Shown: positions 16,975-24,867 of the stretch, one piece after another
Layout of the letters: each line of letters begins with the position of its first letter
Numbering within the stretch: the stretch's first letter is position 1
Assembly (NCBI GenBank): GCA_946479615.1
Contig: CAMLGR010000042.1
Span: forward strand, 1 to 29,073
DNA length: 29,073 nt
Source: an uncultured Bacteroidota bacterium
Lineage (GTDB): Bacteria; Bacteroidota; Bacteroidia; Chitinophagales; Chitinophagaceae
Direction: 5' to 3'
Notes under the pieces: generated by a model
The model's input: only the letters and a program-made list of their open reading frames with translations
What the model was told of the DNA's origin: nothing
Database searches by the model: none
Translations under genes and position numbers: made by a program

Positions 16975-18117
16975 ATGAAAAAGATCTTCTGGCTTGGTCT
17001 GATTGGCCTTCTTTTATTTGAAGCTGCCAATGTTTATTTTATTATGCCGATGCCCGGCAGTCAGCAGATGAACAGCATTGACCTGGCTTATTTCTTATAT
17101 CGCTGGCGATGGTTATTCCGTGCCTTGTTCGGCATACTGATATTGGCCGGGCTATTCAGGGCGCATTGGAAAAGAAAAGGAAAATGGGCCGTTGGTATCT
17201 TTTTGATTATAGTGGCGGCAGCTATATACATGATCAACTTCCAAATGGCCGCCGATCATATGTTTTACCAGCCGGAGAGCGTATCATTGGTAACTGCACA
17301 GGAGAACAAGGTAGATTCAGGAAGACTTGTACTTGGAGTGGTATATAACGGGCAGGCCAAAGCATACCCGGTACAATTCTTAGGGTATCATCACCAGGTG
17401 CAGGACACGATAGGCGGCAAACCGGTGATCGTTACGTATTGTACGGTATGCAGAACGGGAAGAGTGTTTGAACCGGTAGTAAATGGTAAACCTGAAAAAT
17501 TCAGGTTGGTAGGTATGGATCATTTCAATGCCATGTTTGAAGATGCTGCTACAAAAAGCTGGTGGAGACAGGTAACGGGGGAAGCGATTGCCGGGAAACT
17601 GAAAGGGCAGACACTGCCTGAAATTTTCAGTACGCAAACAACTTTGGTGGAATGGTTGCAATTACATCCCGGTACGCTGATCATGCAGGCAGATCCTGCG
17701 TTTATTGATTCCTACAGCAAGACCACAAAATATGAAAGCGGGTTAAGCAGGGATGCGCTTACCGGCACTGATAGCCTGTCATGGAAAAGGAAATCATGGG
17801 TGATCGGGGTGAAGGCTGGTACGGGCAGGAAAGCATACGACTGGAATAAATTAATGGAGGAACATATCATCCAGGATAAAATTGCAGGCACACCGGTGGC
17901 GATAGTATTAGCGGCTGACAACAAAAGTTTCTTTGCATTTGAAAGACCGGTGGATGCGGCGCAGTTTTCTTTATATAACGACACTATACGGTACAACGAT
18001 CATCTTTTCCGGGTTGATGGAAAAGGTATTGATACAACCTACTCATTAAAGCCATTGCCGGCTTACCAGGAATTCTGGCACAGTTGGGAGACATTCAACC
18101 CGGGTACGCTGCGATAA
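16975..18117 (+). CDS. DUF3179 domain protein, membrane-anchored
   Basis: This 380-residue protein has three N-terminal hydrophobic segments (about residues 4-25, 45-62 and 71-90). A periplasmic-side DUF3179 domain runs from about 100 to the end. The family hallmark is visible: AYPVQFLGYHHQVQDTIGG, then VTYCTVCRTGRVFEP with Cys 156 and Cys 159, and later RKSWVIGVKAGTGRKAYDW. The paired Cys could be redox-active or bind metal. Biochemical function of DUF3179 is not known to me. It closes the same-strand envelope cluster, 34 bases after the TPR/VCBS lipoprotein, so it is probably co-transcribed with it. Confidence 0.85.
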   Translation: MKKIFWLGLIGLLLFEAANVYFIMPMPGSQQMNSIDLAYFLYRWRWLFRALFGILILAGLFRAHWKRKGKWAVGIFLIIVAAAIYMINFQMAADHMFYQPESVSLVTAQENKVDSGRLVLGVVYNGQAKAYPVQFLGYHHQVQDTIGGKPVIVTYCTVCRTGRVFEPVVNGKPEKFRLVGMDHFNAMFEDAATKSWWRQVTGEAIAGKLKGQTLPEIFSTQTTLVEWLQLHPGTLIMQADPAFIDSYSKTTKYESGLSRDALTGTDSLSWKRKSWVIGVKAGTGRKAYDWNKLMEEHIIQDKIAGTPVAIVLAADNKSFFAFERPVDAAQFSLYNDTIRYNDHLFRVDGKGIDTTYSLKPLPAYQEFWHSWETFNPGTLR

Positions 18118-18490
18118 CAAATTACCATACACAGGCATCAGGGAACAGGGAATTTCAACTGATGAAACATATCATTTCGTTACCGGGGATTTCTTATTCA
18201 ACATACTAATCGGGTTATCCAATAGATACTATGTAAGGAGAAACACATAAAAACCGGGAAAACCAATCTGGAACCGATTACACAGTAAAGTATACGGGTA
18301 GAAAATCTATATTGCAGATGTGTTGGATTATATACGAGTTACGAGGGTAGAAACTTCTTGTCTTTATGCTGCGCTAACCCAGGACCTGGAGACAGGTATG
18401 AGCAGTCATTAAAAAGCACACTTTTTATTGCGTATGCATCCGGTTGACCGGCCAGTACCGGGGAAGCGATCGGTAAACCTTTTCATAAGA
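18118..18490. other. Intergenic before trehalase, little recognised
   Basis: About 370 bases separate the envelope cluster from the trehalase. A short hairpin TAAAAAG-caca-CTTTTTA sits at 18410-18427. No exact TTTG/TAnnTTTG promoter pair was found and no dispersed repeat was recognised. An in-frame ATG at 18428 lies just after the hairpin, but the residues before 18491 look unlike a trehalase N-terminus. Confidence 0.45.
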
Positions 18491-19990
18491 ATGGATCATC
18501 AAAAAATATTCAGCCAGCATCCTTTATTCGAGGATGTTCAACTTGAAAAAATATTTCCTGACGGAAAAACATTTGTGGATTGCATTCCGATCGATTCGCC
18601 GGAATTGATCAATCAGAAATATCTTTCTGTAAAAGGGCAGCCGGGTTTCAGCCTGCGGGCATTTGTCATGGAAAACTTTCAACTACCTGTTATTTATAAT
18701 ACACCTTATACGACAAATACCAGGCAATCTATTGAGCAGCATATTGAAGAATTGTGGGATGTGCTCACGCGCAAGCCTGGTGATGAAAAAGGATCGCTGA
18801 TCCCATTGCCGTATCCTTATATCGTTCCGGGTGGAAGATTTGGTGAGATCTATTATTGGGACAGTTATTTTATCATGCTGGGATTAAAGGCATCGGGTAA
18901 GGAAATGATGCTGGAAAGTATGATCAACAATCTTTCTTATCTCATTGATACGATCGGTTATATTCCCAATGCAAACCGTAATTATTATTGCGGCCGTTCG
19001 CAACCGCCATTCTATTCGTTAATGATAAAACTATTGATGGATATAAAAGGAAGGGAAATTCTTCCGCAATACCTGCCCTGCCTGGAAAAAGAATACCGGT
19101 ACTGGATGAAGGATGCAGATCGATTGGATGATAATACTACCTCCTTGCGGCGCGTGGTAAAAATGCCTGGTGGCGAAATACTCAATCGTTATTGGGATGA
19201 AAATGATACCCCGAGGCCGGAGGCTTACTGCTGGGATACCGGGCTTGCAAAAGCTGCAGGTATTGAACCTTCGGTTACTTACCGGCATTTAAGGGCGGCC
19301 GCGGAATCGGGATGGGACTTCAGCAGTCGTTGGTGTAGATCCAATTCATTGTCTGGTATTCATACTACTGATATTATACCGGTCGATCTGAACTGTTTGC
19401 TCTGGTATCTTGAAACATTGATCAGCAAAGCGTATGAATTAAACAGGGAGAAAGAAAAGGCGCGGCAGTATAAATCATTAAAGGAGCAGCGGGAAAAAGC
19501 GATTCAATTATATTGCTGGAGTACGGACAGGCAGTTTTATTTTGATTATTCGATCAGCGAACGGAAGCATACGAATCATTTTACAATAGCGGCAGCTTTT
19601 CCTTTATTCTTTGGTATTGCGCAGAATACACAGGCAAGAAGTGTGGCGGTAACATTGCGGGAGCGGTTTTTGTATCCCGGGGGGATGGCGACTACATTGC
19701 GTACGACCGGTCAGCAATGGGATGCGCCGAATGGCTGGGCGCCTTTGCAATGGATCACGATCATTGGGTTGGAGAATTATGGATATCATGAGCTGGCGAG
19801 ATCTGTTGCGCACCGGTGGATCAAATTGAATATGGATGTATTCAACCGAACAGGTAAGCTGATGGAAAAATATAATGTAGTGGATACTTTACTGGAGGCG
19901 GGTGGTGGTGAATACCCCGGTCAGGATGGTTTCGGCTGGACCAACGGGGTACTGGCGGCCCTGATTAAAAAATATGGCACCCCTATGTGA
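18491..19990 (+). CDS. treF: Trehalase (glycoside hydrolase family 37), cytoplasmic type
   Basis: The enzyme hydrolyses alpha,alpha-trehalose to two glucoses. Both trehalase signatures are clear: PGGRFGEIYYWDSY (about residues 113-126) and QQWDAPNGWAPLQW (about 408-421). Also visible are ESGWDFSSRW, which holds the expected catalytic Asp, the DLN segment, and the C-terminal glycine-rich GGGEYPGQDGFGWTNG. I chose ATG 18491 (MDHQKIFSQHPLFEDVQLEK, 499 residues). There is no signal peptide, so the product is probably cytoplasmic, like TreF rather than TreA. The gene stands alone and converges on the HD-domain gene, with a shared inverted-repeat terminator starting four bases after its stop. Confidence 0.93.
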   Translation: MDHQKIFSQHPLFEDVQLEKIFPDGKTFVDCIPIDSPELINQKYLSVKGQPGFSLRAFVMENFQLPVIYNTPYTTNTRQSIEQHIEELWDVLTRKPGDEKGSLIPLPYPYIVPGGRFGEIYYWDSYFIMLGLKASGKEMMLESMINNLSYLIDTIGYIPNANRNYYCGRSQPPFYSLMIKLLMDIKGREILPQYLPCLEKEYRYWMKDADRLDDNTTSLRRVVKMPGGEILNRYWDENDTPRPEAYCWDTGLAKAAGIEPSVTYRHLRAAAESGWDFSSRWCRSNSLSGIHTTDIIPVDLNCLLWYLETLISKAYELNREKEKARQYKSLKEQREKAIQLYCWSTDRQFYFDYSISERKHTNHFTIAAAFPLFFGIAQNTQARSVAVTLRERFLYPGGMATTLRTTGQQWDAPNGWAPLQWITIIGLENYGYHELARSVAHRWIKLNMDVFNRTGKLMEKYNVVDTLLEAGGGEYPGQDGFGWTNGVLAALIKKYGTPM

Positions 19991-19993
19991 AAC

Positions 19994-20094
19994 CTATGTG
20001 TCCTATGTGCCTATGTGGTGAACCTACGCCATGCTGAGAATGAACTATAACTGACCTGCGTAATTTTTACCACATAGGCACATAGGACACATAG
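19994..20094. terminator. 26-bp perfect inverted repeat between convergent genes
   Basis: Arm 19994-20019 (CTATGTGTCCTATGTGCC...) and arm 20069-20094 are perfect reverse complements 49 bases apart. Each arm is itself made of repeated CCTATGTG words. It occupies nearly the whole gap between trehalase (plus) and the HD-domain gene (minus), so a bidirectional terminator role is likely. There is no strong T-tract. Confidence 0.6.
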
Positions 20095-20100
20095 TTGTGT

Positions 20101-20700
20101 TTATACATCTTGCTGGTGATCGATAATAAATTGTATGATCTCTTCCACCGGTGTATCGATCCGGGAAAAAGCATCGGCAATATCATCGCGGCTCACATTG
20201 GCTGCAAAGCTTTTTTCCTTCAATCTTTTCTTTACTCCTTTTACTTCCATACCGGCATATCCTTCGGGTCGCATAAGACTGTAAGCATGGATCAGGCCAC
20301 TGAGCTCATCAAATACATAGATCATCTTGTCCATGGAACTGACAGGCTCTACACCAAAATATTTCGGTCCGTGGGAAGCGATGCAATGAATAATATCGGG
20401 ATCGACCTGGCGGCGCTCCAGTTCTTCAATGATAATGCGGCAATGATCGTCGGGATATTTTTCCCAATCGGCATCATGCAATAAACCGGCGAGCTCCCAT
20501 TTCAGCGCCGTCCTTTCATCCGCCTTTTCTTTTTCAATGGCCCATGCTTTCATGACGGCCGCTACCTGCTTCATGTGAACGCGCAATTTTTCATTGGGCA
20601 CCCATTCATTTAATAGTTGGTTTGCTTCTTCCAGGGTCAATACATTACCGGTATTAGCGGGATCGCCAAAGCTGGAACGGCCAAGTTGATGAATACTCAC
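20101..20700 (-). CDS. HD-domain protein (HDIG-type putative hydrolase)
   Basis: The 199-residue protein has an HD-type metal-binding core. RVHMKQVAAVMKAWA supplies the first His, WELAGLLHDADWEKYPDDH the His-Asp pair (about residues 75-76), and IIHCIASHGPKYFG a further His. YVFDELSGLIHAYSLMRPEG follows, with the late Asp. This order fits HD/HDIG phosphohydrolases that act on small molecules; no specific substrate can be assigned. There is no signal peptide, so it is cytosolic. It is transcribed away from rplM and towards trehalase. Its upstream gap is about 370 bases, shared with the rplM promoter, and contains a GC-rich patch around 20800-20822 with no recognisable feature. Confidence 0.8.
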   Translation of the reverse strand: MSIHQLGRSSFGDPANTGNVLTLEEANQLLNEWVPNEKLRVHMKQVAAVMKAWAIEKEKADERTALKWELAGLLHDADWEKYPDDHCRIIIEELERRQVDPDIIHCIASHGPKYFGVEPVSSMDKMIYVFDELSGLIHAYSLMRPEGYAGMEVKGVKKRLKEKSFAANVSRDDIADAFSRIDTPVEEIIQFIIDHQQDV

Positions 20701-20931
20701 GGTTGAAAATTTTGAGTTGTAAAGAAGCGGGAATTAATTGAATTGACAAAGGATTATGGTCAAAGGTGAATAGTGAATGGTCAATGAATGAAAACTGCCG
20801 CTGCACCGCCGCGCCCGCCGCGTGAAACCAGGTTCATGAAGTAGATATCATCCTATGAAAAAAGCAAGATAAAATTATTATTGTAAATCAACATCTTACA
20901 AAGGTGCGATTCAAAAATAGCCTTCTCATTT

Positions 20932-20964
20932 TTTGGAAATCAACCCTGATCATCCCTATCTTTG
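20932..20964 (+). promoter_or_regulatory. Promoter of the rplM-rpsI-rpsB block
   Basis: TTTG at 20932-20935 and TATCTTTG at 20957-20964 are separated by 21 bases, matching the Bacteroidota primary-sigma consensus (TTTG, TAnnTTTG). Transcription would begin near 20970, leaving a leader of about 100 bases before the rplM ATG. The leader could host autoregulation by ribosomal proteins, but I see no family I can name. Confidence 0.8.
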
Positions 20965-21069
20965 CACCCCTTTTGAGGGAGCAGGTTGAGGGATAGCTTG
21001 GCCTGTTTATTATATCACTGCTGCAGACAAGGGTTTAATGCCCCGTTGAAAACAGCTAAAAGTTTAAAA

Positions 21070-21513
21070 ATGAGCAAATTACATTTCACTACCAAACATG
21101 CGAACGAGGCTACCGTACAACGTACCTGGTATGTTGTTGATGGTACTAATCAAACCGTTGGGCGTATGTGTGCTAAGATTGCAGCGGTATTACGCGGCAA
21201 GAACAAAGCATACTACACTCCTCACGTTGACACCGGCGATTATATCGTGGTGATCAATTGCGAAAAAGTTCTTTTAACGGGTAAAAAGATCGATCAGAAA
21301 ATCTATGACACCTACAGTGGTTATCCCGGCGGACGTAAAGAAGAAACTGCTTCCAACCTGCAAAAACGCCGCCCTGAAGTGGTGATCGAAAGAGCAGTAA
21401 AGGGCATGCTTCCTAAAAACCGTCTTGGCCGCAAGATGTACAAGAAATTATTCGTGTACGCCGGCGCCGAGCATCCGCATGCTGCGCAACAACCTAAAGA
21501 ATTAAAATTCTAA
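21070..21513 (+). CDS. rplM: 50S ribosomal protein uL13
   Basis: ATG 21070 gives 147 residues, normal for uL13; the frame is open 84 bases further up, but that part has no uL13 similarity and lies in the leader. Diagnostic segments are [49 protein letters not shown] and [20 protein letters not shown]. It assembles early in the large subunit. It is first in the block with rpsI (46 bases later), as in most bacteria. Expression is presumably driven by the strong promoter at 20932-20964. Confidence 0.97.
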   Translation: MSKLHFTTKHANEATVQRTWYVVDGTNQTVGRMCAKIAAVLRGKNKAYYTPHVDTGDYIVVINCEKVLLTGKKIDQKIYDTYSGYPGGRKEETASNLQKRRPEVVIERAVKGMLPKNRLGRKMYKKLFVYAGAEHPHAAQQPKELKF

Positions 21514-21567
21514 ATTATTAATGCTAAAGGTTTAATGCCGATAGCTCAAAGCTCAAATAATGGAAAA
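21511..21567 (+). repeat. Leader-type direct repeat, copy 1 (before rpsI)
   Basis: This spacer matches 21991-22046 almost base for base, running from TAAATTATTAATGCTAAAGG through GCCGATAGCTCAAAGCTCAA into the rpsI start. It overlaps the rplM stop codon. The same kind of sequence, less well kept, precedes rplM (GGGTTTAATGCCCC, then ACAGCTAAAAG). It may be a translational control element or a duplicated intergenic word. Confidence 0.7.
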
Positions 21568-21949
21568 GCAAAAAAATGGTGTTGGTCGTCGTAAAGAAGC
21601 TGTGACACGCGTATTCCTTTCCAAAGGAGAGGGCAAGATCACCGTTAACGACAAAGACTACAAAGTATATTTCCCCCTGGTATACCTGCAAAACCAGGTA
21701 GAGCGTCCGCTGAAAACAGTGGATGTAGCAACCAAATTTGATGTACAGATCAATGCAGCCGGTGGTGGTGTTAAAGGCCAGGCTGAAGCAGCGATGCTCG
21801 GTATCGCCCGTGTATTGCTTGAGATCAACCCGGAGTTTCGTCCTGCACTGAAAGCAGCCGGCTTACTGAAACGTGACCCGCGTTCTGTTGAACGTAAGAA
21901 ATTCGGTCATAAGAAAGCCCGTCGCAGCTACCAGTTCAGCAAACGTTAA
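21560..21949 (+). CDS. rpsI: 30S ribosomal protein uS9
   Basis: The 129-residue protein is full length. It begins with VGRRKEAVTRVFLSKGEG, contains INAAGGGVKGQAEAAMLGIA and LLKRDPRSVERKKFGHKKAR, and ends SYQFSKR. The C-terminal Ser-Lys-Arg tail is the conserved tail that contacts P-site tRNA. It lies 46 bases after rplM and 90 before rpsB, and is probably co-transcribed with both. The ATG at 21560 follows an A-rich stretch, not a Shine-Dalgarno site, as usual in this phylum. Confidence 0.97.
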   Translation: MEKQKNGVGRRKEAVTRVFLSKGEGKITVNDKDYKVYFPLVYLQNQVERPLKTVDVATKFDVQINAAGGGVKGQAEAAMLGIARVLLEINPEFRPALKAAGLLKRDPRSVERKKFGHKKARRSYQFSKR

Positions 21950-21990
21950 CCTGGTTGGTATTATGCTGCCCATAGCAGTATCATAGAATT

Positions 21991-22046
21991 TAAATTATAA
22001 ATGCTAAAGGCTGATGCCGATAGCTAAAAGCTCAAATAAATGGAAA
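21991..22046 (+). repeat. Leader-type direct repeat, copy 2 (before rpsB)
   Basis: This is the second copy of the 21511-21567 spacer: TAAATTATAAATGCTAAAGG, then GATGCCGATAGCTAAAAGCT, ending in the rpsB start. Both copies end at the start codon with the following GGAAAA shared, so they stand in the same position relative to translation start. Confidence 0.7.
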
Positions 22047-22960
22047 ATAACACTTCATTACAACAGCAACTTCTCGATGCAGGTGTGCATTTCGGTCACC
22101 TGAAAAAGAAGTGGAACCCCAAGATGTTACCTTACATCTTTGCTGAGAAGAAAGGTATTCACATCATCGACCTGAATAAAACAGTGGAATGCCTGCAGGA
22201 AACTGCCGCTGCAATGAAACAAATCGCGCGCAGCGGAAAAAAGATCCTGTTTGTTGGTACAAAGAAGCAGGCGAAAGATATCGTTAACGAATGCGCGAAA
22301 AGAGTAAACATGCCATTTGTTACCGAGCGTTGGCTGGGTGGTATGCTCACCAATTTCAATACTGTTCGCAAGAGCGTAAAGAAAATGCAGAGCATTGAAA
22401 AAATGCTGGGCGATGGTTCTTTCGACAGCATTACCAAAAAAGAAAGATTGACATTAAGCCGTGACCGTGATAAAATGGAGAAAGTATTAGGCGGTATCGC
22501 TCAACTGGGCCGTGTACCTGCTGCTTTGTTCATCGTGGATATCGGTCATGAGCATATTGCACTGGCAGAAGCAAAAAAACTGAACATTACCACCTTCGGT
22601 GTTGTTGATACTAACTGCGACCCGAATAAAGTGGATTTCGCTATTCCTGCCAACGATGATGCTACCAAATCGATCGCGATCATCGCTAATTACCTGACCG
22701 CTGCTATTGCAGAAGGTCTTGCTGAAAGACAAGCTGCGAAAGATGATGATGTGGAAGATGCAGGTAATGATGATAATGAAAAGAAAGCGGCCCGTCTCGA
22801 AGCTGAAGCAAATGCAGAAGGCGGACGTGGACGTAGCGGACGTGGACGTGGCGGTAACAGCAGCGGCGGAAACGCTGGTGGTGGTGCAGGCGGCGGTGGT
22901 CAAAGACGCCGTACAACCGGTGGCGGCGGACAACGTGGTGGCGGCGGTGGAAGAAGATAA
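22040..22960 (+). CDS. rpsB: 30S ribosomal protein uS2 with acidic and Gly/Arg-rich C-terminal extension
   Basis: The first 232 residues are ordinary uS2: LLDAGVHFGHLKKKWNPKML, KILFVGTKKQAKDIV, ERWLGGMLTNFNTVRKS, PAALFIVDIGHEHIA and TNCDPNKVDFAIPANDDATK. A tail of about 74 residues follows, first acidic (DDDVEDAGNDDNEKK, 235-249). From 261 to the end it is almost pure Gly, Arg and Ser, with RGRSGRGRGG and GGGGQRGGGGGRR, resembling RGG-box RNA-binding tails. Bacteroidota uS2 often has C-terminal extensions, but the RGG composition stands out. The gene is followed by a stem-loop and tsf, the usual order. Confidence 0.96.
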   Translation: MENNTSLQQQLLDAGVHFGHLKKKWNPKMLPYIFAEKKGIHIIDLNKTVECLQETAAAMKQIARSGKKILFVGTKKQAKDIVNECAKRVNMPFVTERWLGGMLTNFNTVRKSVKKMQSIEKMLGDGSFDSITKKERLTLSRDRDKMEKVLGGIAQLGRVPAALFIVDIGHEHIALAEAKKLNITTFGVVDTNCDPNKVDFAIPANDDATKSIAIIANYLTAAIAEGLAERQAAKDDDVEDAGNDDNEKKAARLEAEANAEGGRGRSGRGRGGNSSGGNAGGGAGGGGQRRRTTGGGGQRGGGGGRR

Positions 22961-23004
22961 TTATAACAAGGGTTGATTTAATAGTAAGGTAACCCGGGTT
23001 ATAA
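22961..23004 (+). other. Stem-loop between rpsB and tsf
   Basis: TTATAACAAGGGTT (22961-22974) pairs with AACCCGGGTTATAA (22991-23004) except for two central positions, with a 16-base loop. It starts directly after the rpsB stop. No T-tract follows, so it may be a processing or attenuation site setting the rpsB to tsf ratio rather than a terminator. The direct repeat ATTTTCAAATTTTCAAAT follows before tsf. Confidence 0.45.
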
Positions 23005-23061
23005 TGCAAAAAGGACCATCATCTGCCAATTTGCATATTTTCAAATTTTCAAATTAATCGT

Positions 23062-23898
23062 ATGAGTACAGTAACTATAAGCGCACAGGACATCAATAAG
23101 CTCCGCCAGGCAACTGGTGCAGGTATGATGGACTGCCGCAAAGCATTGACAGAAACAAATGGTGATTTTGAAGCAGCGATCGACTGGTTGCGCAAGCAAG
23201 GCCAGAAGGTAGCCGCTAAAAGAAGTGACCGTGAAGCAAAAGAAGGTGTCGTAATCGCTCAAACAACCCCTGATAATAAAACAGGTATCGTTATTTGTGT
23301 AAGTTGCGAAACTGATTTCGTGAGTAAGAATGCCGATTTCGTAGCATTTGGACAAAGCATTGCTGATGCAGCTATTGCCAACAATGTAAAGAGCCTGGAA
23401 GAGTTGAATAACGTGAGCGTGAAAGGTGCAAAAGTATCTGACCTGGTAAACGATAAATTAGCTTCTATCGGTGAAAAGATCGGAATCACCAAGTTCGAAA
23501 GGATCGACGCTCCTTTTGTAGCTTCTTATATTCACGGCGCTTACCGTATCGGTGTATTGGTAGGACTGGATAAAGAAGCGGCTACTGTTGGTAAGGACCT
23601 TGCCATGCAGATTGCAGCGTTAAACCCGGTAGCGGTAGATGCAGCCAGCGTACCTGCTGATGTGATCGCCCGTGAAAAGGATATCATTGTTGAACTGATG
23701 AAACAGGATCCGAAAATGGCTGGTAAAACCGATGACATGCTGGCTAAGATCGCTGAAGGTAAAATGGGCGCTTTCTTTAAAGAGCAGACATTGACCGCAC
23801 AGGCTTTTGTAAAAGACAATGGTAAAAGCGTAGCCGATTACCTGAAAGAATCAGGCAATGTGAAGATCATTTCTTTTAAAAGGGTAGCTTTAGGATAA
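23062..23898 (+). CDS. tsf: Elongation factor Ts
   Basis: The 278-residue protein is the nucleotide exchange factor for EF-Tu. It carries the N-terminal UBA-like module with LRQATGAGMMDCRKAL (about 14-29) and the core motif CVSCETDFVSKNADFVAF (about 80-97). Later come YIHGAYRIGVLVGLDKEA and the C-terminal KEQTLTAQAFVKDNGKSVAD. Length and domain order are normal. It follows rpsB by 101 bases and ends at a clear intrinsic terminator (23921-23949). The start at 23062 gives a short acceptable N-terminus (MSTVTISAQDINK). Confidence 0.97.
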   Translation: MSTVTISAQDINKLRQATGAGMMDCRKALTETNGDFEAAIDWLRKQGQKVAAKRSDREAKEGVVIAQTTPDNKTGIVICVSCETDFVSKNADFVAFGQSIADAAIANNVKSLEELNNVSVKGAKVSDLVNDKLASIGEKIGITKFERIDAPFVASYIHGAYRIGVLVGLDKEAATVGKDLAMQIAALNPVAVDAASVPADVIAREKDIIVELMKQDPKMAGKTDDMLAKIAEGKMGAFFKEQTLTAQAFVKDNGKSVADYLKESGNVKIISFKRVALG

Positions 23899-23920
23899 TC
23901 AATAATTGATTTTATATACC

Positions 23921-23949
23921 AGGCGTCCCCTTCAAGGGACGCCTTTTTA
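23921..23949 (+). terminator. Intrinsic terminator after tsf
   Basis: AGGCGTCCC (23921-23929) pairs with GGGACGCCT (23936-23944) around a six-base loop and is followed by TTTTATTTAT. It closes the ribosomal protein block and lies just ahead of the methyltransferase gene. Confidence 0.9.
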
Positions 23950-23959
23950 TTTATATAGC

Positions 23960-24790
23960 ATGGAAAATTTCGACGACTATTTCAACGCCAATAAGGATCT
24001 CTGGAACCAGCGTACGGTTATTCATAAAGATTCTTCTTTTTATGATGTGGCGGGCTTCAGGGCAGGTAAAGAAGTGCTCACACCGATCGAATTAGCAGAA
24101 GTCGGAGATGTAACCGGTAAAAAAATGTTGCACCTGCAATGTCATTTCGGACTTGATAGTTTGAACTGGGCGAGGTTGGGTGCTGATGTTACTGGTATCG
24201 ATCTTTCCGATGAAGCGATCAAAGAAGCAAAAAAGCTGAATGAAGAACTGCAACTCAATGCGAAATTTATCTGCGCCAATGTCTACGACCTGTATCCTTC
24301 CGGTAAGGAATCATTGCCTGGTGGATTAGAGCCAAAAAGTTTTGATATCATTTTCACTTCCTTTGGCGTGATCGGGTGGTTGCCTGATCTTGATAAATGG
24401 GCAGCCATCATTGCACATTATTTAAAACCGGGTGGTATTTTTTATCTAGCGGAATTTCATCCTGTGATCTGGATGTTCGATGATGATTTCACCCATATCA
24501 AATATGCGTACAACAATACGGGATTAATAGTGACGGAAAGCCAGGGTACCTATACCGATAAAAATGCACCGATCAAAGCCAGAGAATATAACTGGAACCA
24601 TAGTATCAGTGAGGTATTGAATGCGCTGATCAGTCATGGGCTGGCGCCGGAATTTTTCAATGAACACATGTATTCGCCTTATCCCTGCTTCCATCCTGTT
24701 ACCGAAACATCCCCGGGTCAATGGCAGATCAAGGGAATGGAAGGGAAGCTGCCGATGGTCTATAGTTTGAGAACAGTCTTCAGTGGGTAG
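23960..24790 (+). CDS. Class I SAM-dependent methyltransferase
   Basis: ATG 23960 gives 276 residues; an earlier in-frame ATG would begin within the tsf terminator region. The Rossmann core shows motif I as LHLQCHFGLDSLNWARLG (about 54-71), then ADVTGIDLSDEAIKEAKK with the acidic residue expected to bind the SAM ribose. FDIIFTSFGVIGWLPDLDKW serves as motif IV, and YLKPGGIFYLAEFHPV as the post-motif. The Gly-poor 'QCHFG' version is typical of a small-molecule methyltransferase subgroup. The C-terminal EYNWNHSISEVLNALISHGL is also group-typical. Substrate is unknown. It starts within 20 bases of a terminator, so it needs its own promoter, which I could not place. Confidence 0.87.
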   Translation: MENFDDYFNANKDLWNQRTVIHKDSSFYDVAGFRAGKEVLTPIELAEVGDVTGKKMLHLQCHFGLDSLNWARLGADVTGIDLSDEAIKEAKKLNEELQLNAKFICANVYDLYPSGKESLPGGLEPKSFDIIFTSFGVIGWLPDLDKWAAIIAHYLKPGGIFYLAEFHPVIWMFDDDFTHIKYAYNNTGLIVTESQGTYTDKNAPIKAREYNWNHSISEVLNALISHGLAPEFFNEHMYSPYPCFHPVTETSPGQWQIKGMEGKLPMVYSLRTVFSG

Positions 24791-24840
24791 TGAGAACTGC
24801 GCACTGCACATTGCCCACTTCCTAACTGCACCGATTCCCT

Positions 24841-24848
24841 TATCTTCG
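24841..24848 (+). promoter_or_regulatory. Candidate -7 element for pyrH (TATCTTCG)
   Basis: TATCTTCG differs from TAnnTTTG at one position and lies 20 bases before the pyrH ATG at 24868, implying a very short leader. No TTTG at ideal distance was found. Confidence 0.4.
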
Positions 24849-24867
24849 CAGCGCAAAATGTAAAGTG

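Noticed and set aside
7230..18117. Halogenated natural-product biosynthetic cluster
   Set aside because: No synthase, carrier protein, terpene cyclase or tailoring enzyme is present. Only the haloperoxidase-like fold is seen, and phosphatase activity is equally possible.
19994..20094. CRISPR-like array from the repeated CCTATGTG words
   Set aside because: The words are 8-9 bases, irregularly spaced, and arranged as one inverted repeat; there are no spacers.
20970..21069. Known ribosomal-protein leader upstream of rplM
   Set aside because: The leader has length and position for autoregulation, but I could not find a stable conserved structure matching a named leader family.
22487..22933. Antisense frame rich in Ser, Thr and Ala opposite the rpsB tail
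   Set aside because: Its composition is the direct consequence of the Gly/Arg codons on the coding strand; rpsB is certain.
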